The notes below the pieces were generated by a model. That model did not search any database. It was not told the DNA's origin and saw only the letters and a list, made by a program, of their open reading frames with translations. Of a stretch of 17,500 nt of DNA, positions 1-7,568 are shown one piece after another; the first letter of the stretch is position 1, and the number at the start of each line of letters is the position of its first letter. The DNA is taken from positions 205,001 through 222,500 of the forward strand of contig CAUJGJ010000347.1 in assembly GCA_963170055.1 (NCBI GenBank), in the 5' to 3' direction. The position numbers and the translations under genes are program-made. Source of the DNA: Halisarca cf. caerulea. Its lineage: Eukaryota; Porifera; Demospongiae; Chondrillida; Halisarcidae.

Positions 1-466
1 AATATTAACTGACACCATAATCACTAATGCATGTGAAATGTTCATATGCATTCCCTACAAAGGCAAGCACAAAATGCCCGCCTTAATTGCTGGGTAGTTG
101 TGCATATTCTGGTACATGTGCATGTGTGCACAGTGATGTTCCATGTACTATGTGTTTTGCAACAACAGTGTGTAAAATTATAGCGAAAATTGTACACTCA
201 ATTCACCAATAATTGATTCCATTTCCGAGAGTGCGCGGAAATGAAATCTAATTACATGATTGTGATGAACCCCCAGCGCGTAAAATCGATCAGAATTATT
301 TTTAATTTGTACAATGGAAATTATATATCACATGCATGTGAAGTATCGCTTATATACATTAATTTTGTTTATACTTTATTAGCAATGAATACGTATACAT
401 TGGATACAAATTTTCAATATCATACATTTAATTGTACAGTAACAATATACTGTCTCCTATTCTCAG
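1..466. other. Non-coding stretch, intron-like upstream of first recognised exon
   Basis: AT-rich sequence with no convincing coding signal. It ends in a pyrimidine-rich acceptor (CTCCTATTCTCAG, ending at 466), so at least its right part is probably the intron before the exon at 467. An open frame at 241-489 lies in a different frame from that exon and has no protein-like composition. The upstream exon should end in phase 0. I could not place it, and it may lie outside the window. Confidence 0.4.
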
Positions 467-509
467 AGCCCCAGGAAGGAATTCTATAAGCCACATGTGT
501 GGTGTGATG
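467..509 (+). CDS. Internal exon of a spliced gene of unknown function (exon 1 of 3 seen)
   Basis: This 43-nt exon is bounded by a pyrimidine-rich acceptor ending in CAG at 466 and a strong donor, GATG/GTGAGTG, at 510. Read from its first base it gives SPRKEFYKPHVWCD plus one leftover base. That base completes a Gly codon with the first two bases of the exon at 581. The intron between them is only 71 bp (510-580). I do not recognise the peptide. The call rests on the three-exon phase agreement with 581-638 and 1635-1863, not on homology. The 5' part of the gene is missing. Confidence 0.5.
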
Positions 510-580
510 GTGAGTGTTTGCATTGAGTGTTCATGCAAAGTGCATGTCATATATAACTACGACGTGTTATTCTTCTACAG

Positions 581-638
581 GAGTTGTGAACGTTGTGACT
601 GACAAAAGCAAGGAAGAAGAAGCTGCTGCTAAGCTTGA
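581..638 (+). CDS. Internal exon of the same spliced gene (exon 2 of 3 seen)
   Basis: This 58-nt exon lies between the acceptor TTATTCTTCTACAG (ending 580) and the donor GA/GTAAGAG (intron starting 639). It encodes VVNVVTDKSKEEEAAAKL, a charged, Ala/Glu/Lys-rich segment likely to start a helix. It begins with two bases completing a codon from exon 467-509 and ends with two bases (GA) completed by T at 1635, giving Asp. Both junctions keep the frame open. The function is unknown. The heptad-like charged composition continues into the next exon, suggesting a short coiled coil. Confidence 0.55.
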
Positions 639-720
639 GTAAGAGTCTATCTGAAATTGTGCATCCAGTCTAGTTGTATATGGAGACCTACTGCTACTCA
701 GTGTACAAAGTGTGATCATG

Positions 721-1364
721 ATACTGTAAACGCTGGTGATTAAACGCTGCCGGATGTTAGGGGCCCACTTTTTCTTAAGCGCCTACCTGGCTGTTGGTAT
801 TATCGGAATGGCATTGCTAACGTATGGCTATTAAAACAGGTTATTTTTTATACCCTTCGATTATTATTTAAGGACTTGCCACAATGTCTGGACTTTTCAC
901 TGTTTTCATAACATTCTCAGGAAATTTGTAAATAAAGTTTGTTATGATGGCAGTTTGAGCTAATTTTATTGGATACCTCCAGAATTTGAACTCAGAATGG
1001 CGTAAATCTCAAGGGAACCAAAACATGTTGATGCACAAAGTGACCCATTTCAGCTGCAATTTGTCTTTTGAAGTTGCAATAACAAATCCCAACCCTGAAA
1101 TATGGCTTATTGGGATAAATAATTGCCATTGATTCAGTGGTAGAGTCAATAAATTTGTGAACTCAAGCTGCATGGTTAAGGTTCACAAATTTGTTGACTT
1201 TGCTCTGTTATACATTCAAAACAGCAGTATTTCAGGGGACCTTAAAAAAAATTGAAGGGCTTAAAAAATAACATGTTTTAAGCGGGTGCTCTATGTTAAG
1301 TGCCTATTTCCTTACTGCCACATCTTTAAGCACACATGCTATAAACAACCAGCGTTTACAGTAT
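721..1364. mobile_element. MITE-like non-autonomous DNA transposon within an intron
   Basis: The ends are perfect 17-bp inverted repeats: ATACTGTAAACGCTGGT at 721-737 and its reverse complement at 1348-1364. The outermost TA on each side (722-723 and 1362-1363) could be a TA target duplication, which would suit a Tc1/mariner-type element. Subterminal motifs rich in TTAA/AAGCG occur on both sides (about 738-800 and 1270-1330). There is no transposase frame, so it is non-autonomous, about 640 bp. It accounts for most of the 996-bp intron between exons 581-638 and 1635-1863. The superfamily is inferred from the termini only. Confidence 0.6.
1144..1199. repeat. Internal inverted repeat (stem-loop) inside the intronic element
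   Basis: The left arm 1144-1162 (AGTCAATAAATTTGTGAAC) and right arm 1181-1199 are reverse complements over 19 bp with one mismatch. They are separated by 18 bp. This could form a hairpin in DNA or in the intron transcript. It lies well inside the larger TIR element and may be a nested older insertion or a structural part of it. Confidence 0.6.
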
Positions 1365-1634
1365 GTAAATACCAGAGCCAGGGGAACTATTGCATGGGGT
1401 AGGTATAGGGCCATTGCCCAACCACTTTCCGTACAAAACCCTATATATTGAAAATACATGTTGCAAATTATAGACAGCTATCATGAATAGTCATTATAAT
1501 TATTGTTACAGTGCATGAGTTATCTATCTTGAAATGCCCCACCCCTTTTGGATAGCTTCCTCTAGGCCGCAACACTGTTACAACTATACAACACTGCACA
1601 CTTGCATCCTTCTTCTTCCATTGTGTGCATGCAG

Positions 1635-1863
1635 TTCCTTGAGTAAGAGATTGGACGAACTGTTGAAGGAGATGAGAGCAAAGGACATGAAGGAGGAGCC
1701 GGCTGGTATACTTCCCCTTGGTGATCCTGGTGACACCAGAAGTGATGATCACGATGTTGATGGTGATCACGATAATGATGGTGATGGCCTTCATGGTGAT
1801 AATAAAGATGTTGCTGGCAACCAGGATGATGAACACTATGGTCTTATTAATGCGCACGTATAA
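1635..1863 (+). CDS. Terminal exon: coiled-coil end and Asp/His/Gly-rich tail
   Basis: The acceptor is TGTGCATGCAG, ending at 1634 and preceded by a CT-rich tract (about 1606-1620). In the joined frame the exon reads SLSKRLDELLKEMRAKDMKE, a good amphipathic coiled-coil stretch. A short Pro/Gly linker follows, then a tail of about 45 residues dominated by Asp, His, Gly and Asn, with DxDxDG-like spacing (around 1735-1800), ending at TAA 1861-1863. The tail is encoded by GAT/GGT/CAC-rich low-complexity DNA, so it may be a recent expansion and need not bind calcium. The upstream intron (639-1634, 996 bp) carries a TIR element. The protein family is not recognised. An alternative is one longer exon opening at 1534, but the acceptor and the phase match to 581-638 favour splicing. 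Confidence 0.55.
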
Positions 1864-1879
1864 TTATAATATAAAGTAT

Positions 1880-1885
1880 ATTAAA
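1880..1885 (+). terminator. Possible polyadenylation signal (ATTAAA)
   Basis: An ATTAAA hexamer lies 17 nt after the stop codon at 1863, in strongly AT-rich DNA. It is the only near-canonical poly(A) signal close to the terminal exon. In such AT-rich sequence it could occur by chance. Confidence 0.3.
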
Positions 1886-2478
1886 TTATGCATAGTATAT
1901 TAATACTAAATTCAATTAATTAGTCAAAAAATACATAATAGTAGTTGGGAAACAATTAAGTATGCTGGTTTGTACATTATTTTTAAGTTAGATAGTGTAA
2001 AACTGACTTTTATATTGTATATACTATTAGCAATTAATCCTTACATTACACAATTAATGATAATGGTATGCACTCATTCATGTACACAATAGGATCATGC
2101 ACATTTGCAGTAGCTGGACCTCTTTGCTTGATCCTCCATTTACATCAGCTTGCAACTGACGGAGCAACCACTCTTGTTAAGTAATACTCAATAATGCTAA
2201 ATTGACCTTGATCGACTTTATAAATAACACAATATAATCATTAATTTTGGGTTAATCCTCGATCCACATCGACCCCAACATCCTCAGTCTACTAGCACCA
2301 AAATCTATTGCTATGTTGACATGTGTAATCAGCCCTCTATTTTGCCTGATTCAATCCGTGACACATGCAAATCTGATAAAAAATTATTCCAGTTGTTTGC
2401 ACTTAGAACGGGTGTCAACATTCCTACAGTAGTTCTAAAAATGGCAGAAAGCCTGCTGGAGAGTTCTGTCATTGTGCT
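1886..2478. other. Intergenic, no gene recognised
   Basis: AT-rich at first, then nearer average composition from about 2090. The frame starting at 2321 reads for some 50 residues with plausible amino-acid content before running into the (CA)n tract. It has no splice context or recognisable family, so it is not called as a gene. Confidence 0.4.
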
Positions 2479-2589
2479 ACACACACACACAGACAGGCAG
2501 ACAGACAGATACACACACACACACACACTGCATGCACACACACACACGAATGAACGCACACACGCACGCACGCACGTACGCACACACAT

Positions 2590-2631
<42 letters not shown>

Positions 2632-2677
2632 GCGCGCGCACACGCACGCATACACATGCACACACAGAAACAAACAC
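2479..2677. repeat. Compound (CA)n microsatellite
   Basis: An imperfect CA tract with interspersed CAGA, CGCA and CATG units, a run of about 18 pure CA units around 2590-2620, and short (CG) stretches near 2631-2640. Open frames here are His-Thr or Cys-Val artefacts. No copy of the conserved repeat core found beside other CA tracts was seen next to this one. Confidence 0.9.
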
Positions 2678-2869
2678 TTGTACGTATAATAATCCACCTA
2701 ACTGACTATAGCTGTAGGCAATGCGTACCACAACAAACCACTCCTACAGGACCATTAATACTATAGGCGATGCCTCTTACAGTCAAGTGGTAGTTGCCTC
2801 CTATATACTTGATAATGTACCCGAGAAGGTACAGCACCTCCACTGATAGGTGATAGATTGATCAATCCA

Positions 2870-2870
<1 letters not shown>

Positions 2871-2907
<37 letters not shown>

Positions 2908-2922
2908 TGATATATATATATA
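2871..2922. repeat. (TA)n microsatellite with palindromic flanks
   Basis: An uninterrupted TA run at 2871-2906 is followed by CTGA and a second short TA run to about 2922. The tract is bordered by CAG on the left and CTG on the right, so the whole unit is self-complementary and cruciform-prone. Confidence 0.85.
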
Positions 2923-3073
2923 CTGCAGTGAAGTGCGGCATGCAATGTAAGCCACATGGCTACACTACAGTGTGATCACGCCATGGATGCTAAACTATGC
3001 TGTCAATAATATGATGGTACACATTAAACAAAATTGATTCCCCTATGAATATCATTACTAACTGATTAGCAGC

Positions 3074-3110
3074 TATATAAAAATCAATGTGAAAATCACA
3101 GTGATCAGTT
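3074..3110 (+). promoter_or_regulatory. Core promoter: TATA box plus initiator
   Basis: TATATAAAA at 3074-3082 is followed by TCAGTT at 3105-3110, which matches the classic metazoan initiator. The presumed +1 A is at 3107, placing the TATA box at about -33. This spacing, directly upstream of the open frame with its first ATG at 3154, supports a real transcription start and a leader of about 47 nt. No TSS data are available. Confidence 0.5.
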
Positions 3111-3153
3111 GCTCAACACTCTTCAAACTTCATTCAAAGGCCAAGGTACAGAG

Positions 3154-3640
3154 ATGGGTGGAGGTAACTCCAAGGAGGTCATTGTGAAAGTCGAGAGCGA
3201 GGAAAGCAAGCACATGAAGCTGATTTATCAGCTGGAAAATCAGCTCAAACAGCTGAAGGAGGAAGTGACCAGCGTACCAGCAGTTATTACCGAATCAGAT
3301 GGTGTGAAAAAAACAGTTGACATGCACTATCCAAGATGCAGTAGTCATACGTTACACGGACCTCACAGACTCCTCGGTTCAAACTCTTCGAACAACGAGA
3401 GAGATGAAAGAGATAAATCGTTGGTACGAACAAAAGAGGTTCGAACGGAATGGTAATAAGGTGTTTGGGATCGAGCTTCACTACACAGTAAGAGCCTTTG
3501 AAGAAAAGAAGGGAGTCCAATACCTGAATGCCAGTAAGGACACAGTTGTGATGATTGCTTACAAAGTTGCAGTCCACACCATGAATGGGGAACTTGAGGA
3601 TTATGCTACCAAAGAAGAAATGGAGGCTATTCAACTGTAG
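3154..3640 (+). pseudogene. Small gene with putative N-myristoylated product, frameshifted
   Basis: From ATG 3154 the product begins MGGGNSKE, a typical N-myristoylation start (Gly2, Ser6). A charged helical segment follows (about residues 18-36, LIYQLENQLKQLKEE) that looks like a short coiled coil. The frame then breaks at a run of seven A (3307-3313). With six A it would stay open into the downstream frame, which runs to TAG at 3640 and encodes about 110 residues including REMKEINRWYEQKRF and VFGIELHYTVRAFEEKKG. Both halves look protein-like, so I infer a single ancestral gene of about 160 codons with a one-base insertion. A TATA/Inr promoter lies 47-80 bp upstream. The break could be a genuine pseudogene, an allele, a homopolymer sequencing error or, less likely, programmed frameshifting. 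The family is not recognised. If expressed intact, the protein would probably be membrane-tethered on the cytosolic face. Confidence 0.55.
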
Positions 3641-3823
3641 AACTGTACATTGTAGGACATTGAGCATCATGATTAGATGATTTACTAATAGTGGTAACTT
3701 GTATACTACATTTTGTAGCACAATTGAATAGTAACTGTATTGGAACTTACACATAAAGTACCCATTATGTAGTTGCGTTGGTAGAAATGCATAATAGCAA
3801 TACTTGAGTTCTATAATTATATG

Positions 3824-4002
3824 TGTGGTGAAACCTCTCTAATCCAACGCCCATTGGGACTGGAAAATAAAATTGGATTAGGAGGTTGTCTGATTAGAGA
3901 GGCGATTTTGTATTGAGAAGGTCCATGTGTGTGCTAATATATTTGGTGTCAGTTAGAGAGGTTGTTGGATTAGAGAGGTGTCATATAGAGAGGTTTCACT
4001 GT
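3824..4002. mobile_element. Short pogo/Tc1-like MITE
   Basis: The left end reads GTGAAACCTCTCTAATCCAAC (3828 on). The right end (3961-4002) contains the inverse, GTTGGATTAGAGAGG, then a second TAGAGAGGTTTCAC, and ends CACTGTA. The GTGAAACCTCTCTAA-type terminus is characteristic of pogo/Tigger-like MITEs in many animals. The internal sequence repeats the GGATTAGAGAGG motif. There is no coding capacity. It contains AATAAA at 3866-3871, which could act as the poly(A) signal of the gene ending at 3640. The outer left boundary is imprecise. Confidence 0.6.
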
Positions 4003-4117
4003 AATAATGCTATAGACTGAGTGCAGGTGAATCTGTATTATACTCCCAACAACACGGATATTGTGTGATTGTACATGTGTGTAGCTCGTGTGTACGGTCA
4101 CACATTTCATCAGTACA

Positions 4118-4133
4118 TACACACACATATTTT

Positions 4134-4186
<53 letters not shown>

Positions 4187-4205
4187 ACACACACACACAC
4201 ACACA
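4118..4205. repeat. (CA)n microsatellite
   Basis: A nearly pure CA tract from 4136 to 4205 with a single CATA interruption, preceded by an imperfect ACACACATAT segment. Confidence 0.9.
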
Positions 4206-4450
4206 GTTGTGTCAGTCCTCTTGCATAAAAGCGCGTACACTTGTTTGAGGACATCTTCCCTGAGCATACAGCATGCAGTCCATAGCACGGGACATCCCAT
4301 AATCCCATATCTGAGAGTTCACCTCCTGGTACAAAGAAACTTACGAGAAGGGCTCTTGTTCCATCTACAAAATGGGGCTTGAAGGAAGTATCAAATTACG
4401 TAGGAGTATGGCAGATTCTGAAGTGACTCTATATAACAAACTTGGACTTC

Positions 4451-4524
4451 ACAAGATGGTCAGATTAGAGAGAATGCCAGACTATGGAGGTGCTAGCTGG
4501 ATTACAGAGGTTCACTCTTACAGT
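4451..4524. repeat. Degenerate fragment related to the pogo-like MITE
   Basis: GATTAGAGAGAATG near 4463 and GGATTACAGAGGTTCACTC near 4499, followed by TTACAGTA, resemble diverged versions of the 3' half of the element at 3824-4002. No matching left end was found. Confidence 0.35.
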
Positions 4525-4640
4525 ACAAAAATATAGTGAAAATTACATTCATAGGTTAGAGATGCATTAAGTTTGTAAAAACTTTGATCATTAGCACTAC
4601 AATGAAGGTAACAGCATTGGCTGACAGTGGCAGACATATA

Positions 4641-4795
4641 TACACACAAACACACACACACATATGTACACACACACACATACATACGTACACACACACA
4701 CATACACACGGATGTACACACGCATGTATATACGCATGCACAAACACGTACACATGCACGCATATGCACAGACACATAATATACACACATGCATG
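4641..4795. repeat. Imperfect (CA)n tract with CATA/CGTA/CATG interruptions
   Basis: An older, heavily interrupted CA repeat, less pure than the other tracts. It directly precedes a copy of the dispersed repeat core at 4893-5024. Confidence 0.85.
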
Positions 4796-4892
4796 CAAGC
4801 CCATATGCACATGCATGTGGAGCGGAAAATACCACTGCATATAGGCAAATTGAAAGAAACAAGCACTCTAGATCTAGATCTAAAGTTAATGT

Positions 4893-5024
4893 GGACATGA
4901 GAGAACTGCACTGCTTAGGTACAACAGTGGTATGTGACCTGTTTGTAGAGTACACGGGTGGGGTAGCTGTCATATTCAGTGCAGAATGCTGAAGAAACTA
5001 CCCATAAATAGGTAACTTAACAAT
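4893..5024 (+). repeat. Dispersed repeat, left module, copy A
   Basis: Contains the family core TGGGGTAGCTGTCATATTCA (from 4959) and then GTGCAGAATGCTG, preceded by GGTATGTGACCTGTTTGTAG and followed by ACCCATAAATAGGT. The same order of blocks recurs near 6203, 6872, 16697 and 16983. In this copy the left part beyond about 4893 is missing or diverged, and the (CA)n tract follows about 100 bp later. Confidence 0.75.
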
Positions 5025-5134
5025 GTCAGGCACAATCCAGACCCAGTAGAGTAGAAATAATTAGGTCAATTAGTGCTGTGTGTCCGTGCACATGTATTAT
5101 ATATACTCTTGCATGTGTGCAGTCATGCATTCGT

Positions 5135-5321
5135 GCACACAGACACACTTACATGTGCATATGCACCTGCATATCTATGCAAACATGCATGCATGCACAC
5201 ACACACAATACACACATATACAGATGCACACACATACATGCACACATACACAAATCATACACACACACGCAAAAACACACACACACACAGACAGACACAC
5301 ATACACACACACATACAGATG

Positions 5322-5394
<73 letters not shown>

Positions 5395-5403
5395 ACAAAG
5401 AAA

Positions 5404-5468
<65 letters not shown>

Positions 5469-5480
5469 ATGCACACAACA
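5135..5480. repeat. Long compound (CA)n tract with an internal (CG) block
   Basis: An imperfect CA-rich region (5135-5325) leads into pure CA, then a 15-nt alternating CG run (5378-5392), an AAAGAAACAAAC interruption, and a second long pure CA run (5407-5466). Alternating purine-pyrimidine throughout, it is a strong Z-DNA candidate. Confidence 0.9.
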
Positions 5481-5523
5481 GGGAGCTGGGGCCAGAGGCC
5501 ATCTGGATATTGGTAACTACTAC

Positions 5524-5592
5524 GTGCAAGTTTCCGGCTTTTGGAGAGGTACATGTAGATAGTGAAGGAAGAGCCACAATACAGTACAGTAA
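5524..5592 (+). repeat. Dispersed repeat, right module (after CA tract), copy A
   Basis: The segment GTGCAAGTTTCCGGCTTTTG ... AGTGAAGGAAGAGCCACAAT ... AGTA matches, with gaps, the sequence just after the CA tract at 6290-6486. The two CA tracts therefore sit inside a larger repeat unit rather than at its end. Confidence 0.55.
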
Positions 5593-6098
5593 CTGAGGGC
5601 TGTAAAAAACTGGGGGAGGGGTAAGTGTGTACGTAGTAATGTGAGGTATACAGGAAGCTTAAGGATAGAAGGGTTAGGGGCAAAACTGCATGTATGTTCC
5701 TACAGTGACAATAGTCCTTGTATAGACATTGATATAAGGTGGTACTTAAACCGTTTTACTCTAAGTTGTCACGTTTTCATTTAGACTAACAATGTGTAAT
5801 GCTCATTCAATTTAAATTATAATGGTTTTGAAGGACTGTCTTATAATAGAAAATTTATATAAGAGTAATAGAGAAGTCTGAATTACTTGTATTATAATAA
5901 TTATAATGAGGGTTAGGGAATGAGGTGGGAAATGTTTTCAAAACAATCATCAAAGTTTATAAAATACGAGAACACTGTGCTCAATGAGTGGTCAGCTGTA
6001 GCAAATGCTTGATCTTCATTGCTTTGTGATTTGAGTGTGTAAGCCAGCAGCCCACACGTGTTTATAATTAATTTTGAATTACTTTAAGAAGGTTTGAG
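5593..6098. other. AT-rich non-coding stretch
   Basis: No open frame, promoter or repeat structure that I can support. There are a few short ATAATTATAAT-type palindromes only. Confidence 0.5.
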
Positions 6099-6288
6099 AA
6101 TAGTTCAGTTGACAGTACCAAAGTACAGGAGAGAGCTATTGCATGGTCCAATGTGCATGTGGATGTGTGAGGGCATGCAGACAACTTACTGTAGGTCCTA
6201 CAATGGTATGTGGTCCATTTGTAACATGCACAGGTGGGGTAGCTGTCATATTCAGTGGGGAATGCTGATGGAAGTACTCAATAACAGG
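6099..6288 (+). repeat. Dispersed repeat, left module, copy B (longest)
   Basis: Begins AATAGTTCAGTTGACAGTAC and continues with CAAAGTACAGGAGAGAGCTAT, GTGCATGTGGATGTGTGAGG, GGTATGTGGTCCATTTGTAA and the core TGGGGTAGCTGTCATATTCA. It runs directly into the (CA)n tract at 6290. It aligns over its full length with copy C at 6774. Confidence 0.8.
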
Positions 6289-6289
6289 C

Positions 6290-6490
<201 letters not shown>

Positions 6491-6493
6491 TAT

Positions 6494-6552
6494 GACATAC
6501 AAGCTTATTGGCTTTTAGGCAGAAAGTGAAGGAGAGCCATAGTAAAGTATAT
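6494..6552 (+). repeat. Dispersed repeat, right module, copy B
   Basis: ACAAGCTTATTGGCTTTTAG, then AGTGAAGGAGAGCCATAGTA, is shared in order with 5524-5592 on the far side of the other large CA tract. Confidence 0.55.
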
Positions 6553-6773
6553 TTTGAGATGTTAGAGAGAAGGGGACAGTACACATCGATCGATATTGTA
6601 TAATATATTATATACAGAACTATCAGTAATTTGAAGCATAATAAACACCAGTGGATATGGAGTAGGGTTTGGGATATGTCCCTCTGGTGAATATTGTCTT
6701 TCTTATCTGCTATAAATATATTGGTGCCAACATTAGGCCCTGTCAAATAATAATATAATAATGTAGGCTTCTA

Positions 6774-7045
6774 AATAGTTCAGTTGACCGTACCAAAGTA
6801 CGGGAGAGAGCTATAGTGCATGATACAATGTGCATGTGGATGTGTGAGGGCAGACTATACCAAGGGTCCAACAATGGTATGTGACCTGTTTGTAGAGTAC
6901 ACAGATGGGGTAGCTGTCATATACAGTGTGGAATGTTGTTAAATATACCCATAAATAGATCACACAACAAACTCCAAATCATTAGAAGATTTGTGTGTAT
7001 AGCTTGTCCTTTTACACACATCCAACCTCGAGATCGCATGCATGC
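6774..7045 (+). repeat. Dispersed repeat, left module, copy C
   Basis: Starts with the same AATAGTTCAGTTGAC as copy B and carries all the same blocks to the core near 6908-6940. It continues through ACCCATAAATAGATC and a segment (6985-7045) resembling the GATTAGTGTAGATTGTCCAACC ... CATGCATGC part of copies D and E, then enters the CA tract. Confidence 0.75.
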
Positions 7046-7241
<196 letters not shown>

Positions 7242-7568
7242 AATCCTGATACATATACCCAAATTCTACCCATGCACTCCGAAGAAATCAAACACATGCA
7301 AGCTAACACTAGACCATCCTTCTGGTATATGCACTATGTGTGTTTTTGCAAAATTAATTCAGTTCTTATGTATAGGTGCCCATTTTCTTCCTGTCATCCC
7401 TACAGATGGAGTACTATACCCTACTCTGGGATAATACATTATGCATATAATATATAGCATGTCATAACAATACACAGATACACATTACATAATATCATTC
7501 TTACAATACCCAATTTTATGTATAGCTACTGTGCCAAAGTAGTGAGCTCTAGCTATGAAATTATAAAT
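7242..7568. other. Non-coding stretch downstream of the minus-strand gene
   Basis: No gene is seen. A pyrimidine-rich, acceptor-like sequence ends in CAG near 7405, but no exon is supported. CCAAAGTAGTGAGCTCTAGC near 7532 weakly resembles the start of the dispersed repeat left module. No canonical AATAAA for the minus-strand gene was found. Confidence 0.4.

Noticed and set aside
241..489. Open frame of 82 codons at the left end
   Set aside because: It is in a different frame from the supported exon at 467 and crosses its acceptor. Its composition is that of AT-rich non-coding DNA.
2321..2480. Protein-like stretch of about 50 residues before a CA tract
   Set aside because: No promoter, splice sites or recognisable family were found, and the frame ends in microsatellite. 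It is not enough to call a gene.
2479..2677. Regularly spaced repeats that could suggest a CRISPR-like array
   Set aside because: These are simple dinucleotide repeats without unique spacers, in a eukaryotic context.
4518..4973. Conserved minus-strand peptide start MTATPPV, repeated near 6260 and 17027
   Set aside because: It is the antisense reading of the dispersed repeat core and runs into CA-tract translation. Conservation is explained by DNA repeat copies.
5073..5683. Several long overlapping open frames encoding His-Thr or Cys-Val repeats, here and over the other CA tracts
   Set aside because: They are a direct consequence of (CA)n lacking stop codons in most frames. There is no promoter, splice or composition support.
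7376..7434. Strong acceptor-like pyrimidine tract followed by a short open frame
   Set aside because: There is no matching donor or upstream exon. The only upstream frame is the CA tract.
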